Source: Cellvibrionales bacterium UBA2034
GTDB taxonomy: Bacteria; Pseudomonadota; Gammaproteobacteria; Pseudomonadales; UBA7239
DNA: 6,421 nt
Assembly (NCBI GenBank): GCA_002333095.1
Contig: DDBK01000088.1
Span: forward strand, 8,816-15,236
Direction of reading: 5' to 3'
Positions 5,096 through 6,421 of the stretch are shown here, piece by piece. The notes beneath the pieces are model-generated. The model was not told the origin of the DNA, made no database searches, and saw nothing but the letters and a program-made list of their open reading frames with translations. Numbering within the stretch: position 1 is the first letter of the stretch; each line of letters opens with the position of its first letter. Both the position numbers and the translations under genes were made by a program.

Positions 5096-6142
5096 ATGTC
5101 CTCTAAAGAAATATCAGCCCACCCCCCTGCAGGAAAGACCGTAAAGCCTGCCAAACCCAGAGGCCCACGGGGACATCTTCCCTCTTCACCGCAGCGCCCG
5201 GTAAAAATGCTTTCAGCGCGCGAGATAATGCTGCATTTGCATAATGAACATAAATACATGTCAAAACTGCTCAATATTCTGCGGGAGCAGATGGAGCTTA
5301 TAGACAAGGGAGAGACGCCGGATCTTGCAATAATGCTCGATGTAGCAAGCTATATGGGCGAGTATTCCGATACGTCTCACCACCCCAAGGAAGATGTGAT
5401 TTACAGAAAACTCTCTGAATGCGGAGACGCCCATAAAGCCGAGGTAGTCAGTCTTCTTATCGACCATGAGGCTTCCAATAAAAAAACTGAAACCCTACTC
5501 GCCAGCATACGCGATGCACAGCGTGATGCCACGAGGGATAGCCTGAAAATCCTGAGACTGCGATGTGAGGACTATATTGCCAGCCTGAACAGGCACATGG
5601 ATCTGGAAGAAAGCAGGGTTTTCCCCCGGATTCTGGAGGCGCTTTCTGATGATGACTGGACGGATATCATCAGTGAAATCCAGCCAGGCATCGACCCCCT
5701 GTTTGGCCGCATTGTAGAGCAACGTTACCAGGACCTCTCCAGAGCTATCAGTAGTGAAATGGAGCGTGCCGCGGAGGACTTTGCTATGGCTGAGCTGGTG
5801 GGCCTTGGGGCGGCCATGGAAAACATAGGCGCCATCGCCACCTACAGCAACAATATTGGAAAAGTGCTGGGCAAGCATTTCCGGCAGGCTTATAAAAGTA
5901 ATGTTGTTGCATTCAGAAAGCTGAGGGGCGCGAAATCACGTAATGCGACAGACTATGTCAGCGTCACTGTGGACTGCATGTTGAATAACTACGACACCTG
6001 CACGGATGCCATGCGGGATATTGGCAAGATTCTGAGAAAAGCTCGAACCCAGATTGCCGAGCCGTACACGTCGCGCCTCAGGATCTACCACGATATGGCC
6101 CGATCACCTGCGGATAGCACCAAGGTGGATGGCGATGAGTGA
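5096..6142 (+). CDS. Hemerythrin HHE domain protein with basic N-terminus and unassigned helical C-terminal half
   Basis: The 348-residue protein has three parts. Residues 1-37 are basic and Pro-rich (KTVKPAKPRGPRG) and probably disordered. Residues about 40-185 form a hemerythrin HHE domain, a four-helix bundle that binds a di-iron centre. Candidate ligands are His52 in HNEHKYM, His95 and Glu99 in SHHPKED, His124 in IDHEASN, and His167 and Glu171 in LNRHMDLEESRVFPRI. This spacing fits the YtfE-like/HHE pattern, whose members sense or handle oxygen, nitric oxide or iron. Residues about 205-335 are predicted by eye to be mostly helical (FAMAELVGLGAAMENIGAIATY, FRQAYKSNVVAFRKL), and I do not recognise a named domain there. 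No signal peptide or membrane segment is visible, so the protein is cytoplasmic. It is divergent from the phasin gene across a 202-base region, so shared regulation is possible. The domain call is firm; the physiological role is unknown. Confidence 0.82.
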   Translation: MSSKEISAHPPAGKTVKPAKPRGPRGHLPSSPQRPVKMLSAREIMLHLHNEHKYMSKLLNILREQMELIDKGETPDLAIMLDVASYMGEYSDTSHHPKEDVIYRKLSECGDAHKAEVVSLLIDHEASNKKTETLLASIRDAQRDATRDSLKILRLRCEDYIASLNRHMDLEESRVFPRILEALSDDDWTDIISEIQPGIDPLFGRIVEQRYQDLSRAISSEMERAAEDFAMAELVGLGAAMENIGAIATYSNNIGKVLGKHFRQAYKSNVVAFRKLRGAKSRNATDYVSVTVDCMLNNYDTCTDAMRDIGKILRKARTQIAEPYTSRLRIYHDMARSPADSTKVDGDE

Positions 6143-6324
6143 CCGGTCTGCTGGTACTCCTATGGCCTGCAAATACTTGGCTATATCAGCATTTACTGTC
6201 AGAATGATCGGGCATATACAAGATGTAGTGCTGGAGAGTGGCCGTAAGCACTCCCTGTTGTGCAATGGATGGAGCCTTTACCCATATTCTCGTTGTACTG
6301 ACTCACTATAAGAAGCAGCATCCT
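6143..6324. other. Intergenic stretch without a convincing gene
   Basis: No recognisable RNA gene, strong terminator or conserved protein is visible here. A short inverted pair, GAGTG (6236-6240) and CACTC (6249-6253), has no T-tract. The reading frame of the next gene is open from 6229, so its true start could be the GTG at 6238 or the ATG at 6265 instead of 6325. Confidence 0.4.
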
Positions 6325-6421
6325 ATGGCCGAGCACCTGCACAAGATGACACTGATGAGCGCCCTGATGGAATTGCGCGCGCCACTGGAAGCCCTTTCGT
6401 TGCTACCAACTTTTCCACTGT
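6325..6421 (+). CDS. Start of a plus-strand gene, possibly an α/β hydrolase (3' end outside window)
   Basis: From the ATG at 6325 the frame stays open to the window edge and encodes 32 residues beginning MAEHLHKMTLMSAL, followed by MELRAPLEALSLLPTFPL. A helical N-terminus of the type ELRAPLE..SLLPTFPL recalls the region before the nucleophile-fold core in some bacterial α/β hydrolases, but the catalytic part is not visible and the call is only a suggestion. A weak purine-rich site (AGAAG, 6311-6315) precedes this ATG. An in-frame ATG at 6265 would add 20 residues (MDGAFTHILVVLTHYKKQHP) and has no Shine-Dalgarno. Base composition and codon choice at the visible end look coding (GAATTGCGCGCGCCACTGGA). 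Confidence 0.45.
   Translation, partial: MAEHLHKMTLMSALMELRAPLEALSLLPTFPL

Noticed and set aside
5495..5878. Minus-strand open frame inside the hemerythrin-domain gene (also 4996-5307 and 5261-5467)
   Set aside because: The plus-strand frame carries the metal-ligand motifs across this region. The antisense frames have no recognised motifs.
6054..6311. Plus-strand open frame overlapping the end of the hemerythrin-domain gene, including a possible start at 6129
   Set aside because: The first half is a shifted reading of the hemerythrin-domain protein. The remainder (MAMSDRSAGTPMACKY...) has no family resemblance or clear ribosome binding site.

Overview
The window looks like chromosomal DNA of a gammaproteobacterium that makes polyhydroxyalkanoate (PHA). 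The basis is protein resemblance: a YegQ/TrhP protein very close to the E. coli form, a PhaD-like TetR regulator and a short PhaI/PhaF-type phasin. I cannot name the genus. No transposase, integrase, tRNA, rRNA, CRISPR array or phage gene was seen.

Layout. (1) 1-2272, plus strand: a tight three-gene run made of the 3' part of trhP (tRNA U34 hydroxylation), a small split-barrel flavin/deazaflavin-type protein, and an exported endonuclease/exonuclease/phosphatase (EEP) family protein. Gaps are 10 and 17 bases. (2) 2253-4318, minus strand: a two-gene unit, a PhaD-like TetR regulator (GTG start) followed 8 bases later by an ABC1/UbiB-type atypical kinase. The kinase converges on the EEP gene and their 3' ends overlap by 20 bases. 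(3) 4376-4893, minus strand: a monocistronic phasin gene with a strong Shine-Dalgarno sequence and a clear intrinsic terminator that insulates it from the regulator gene. (4) 4894-5095: a divergent intergenic region carrying the control signals of the phasin gene and of a plus-strand gene. (5) 5096-6142, plus strand: a hemerythrin-domain protein with a basic, Pro-rich N-terminus and an unassigned helical C-terminal half. (6) 6143-6324 has no convincing gene, and at 6325 the start of another plus-strand gene runs off the window.

Biology. The central block (ABC1 kinase, PhaD-like regulator, phasin, and perhaps the hemerythrin protein) reads as a PHA-granule or carbon-storage locus without the synthase in view. 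The regulator probably controls the phasin, its own operon, or both. The coupling of an ABC1 kinase to a PhaD-like regulator and the two-part hemerythrin protein are the least explained parts. The left-hand block concerns tRNA modification plus two proteins of unknown substrate.
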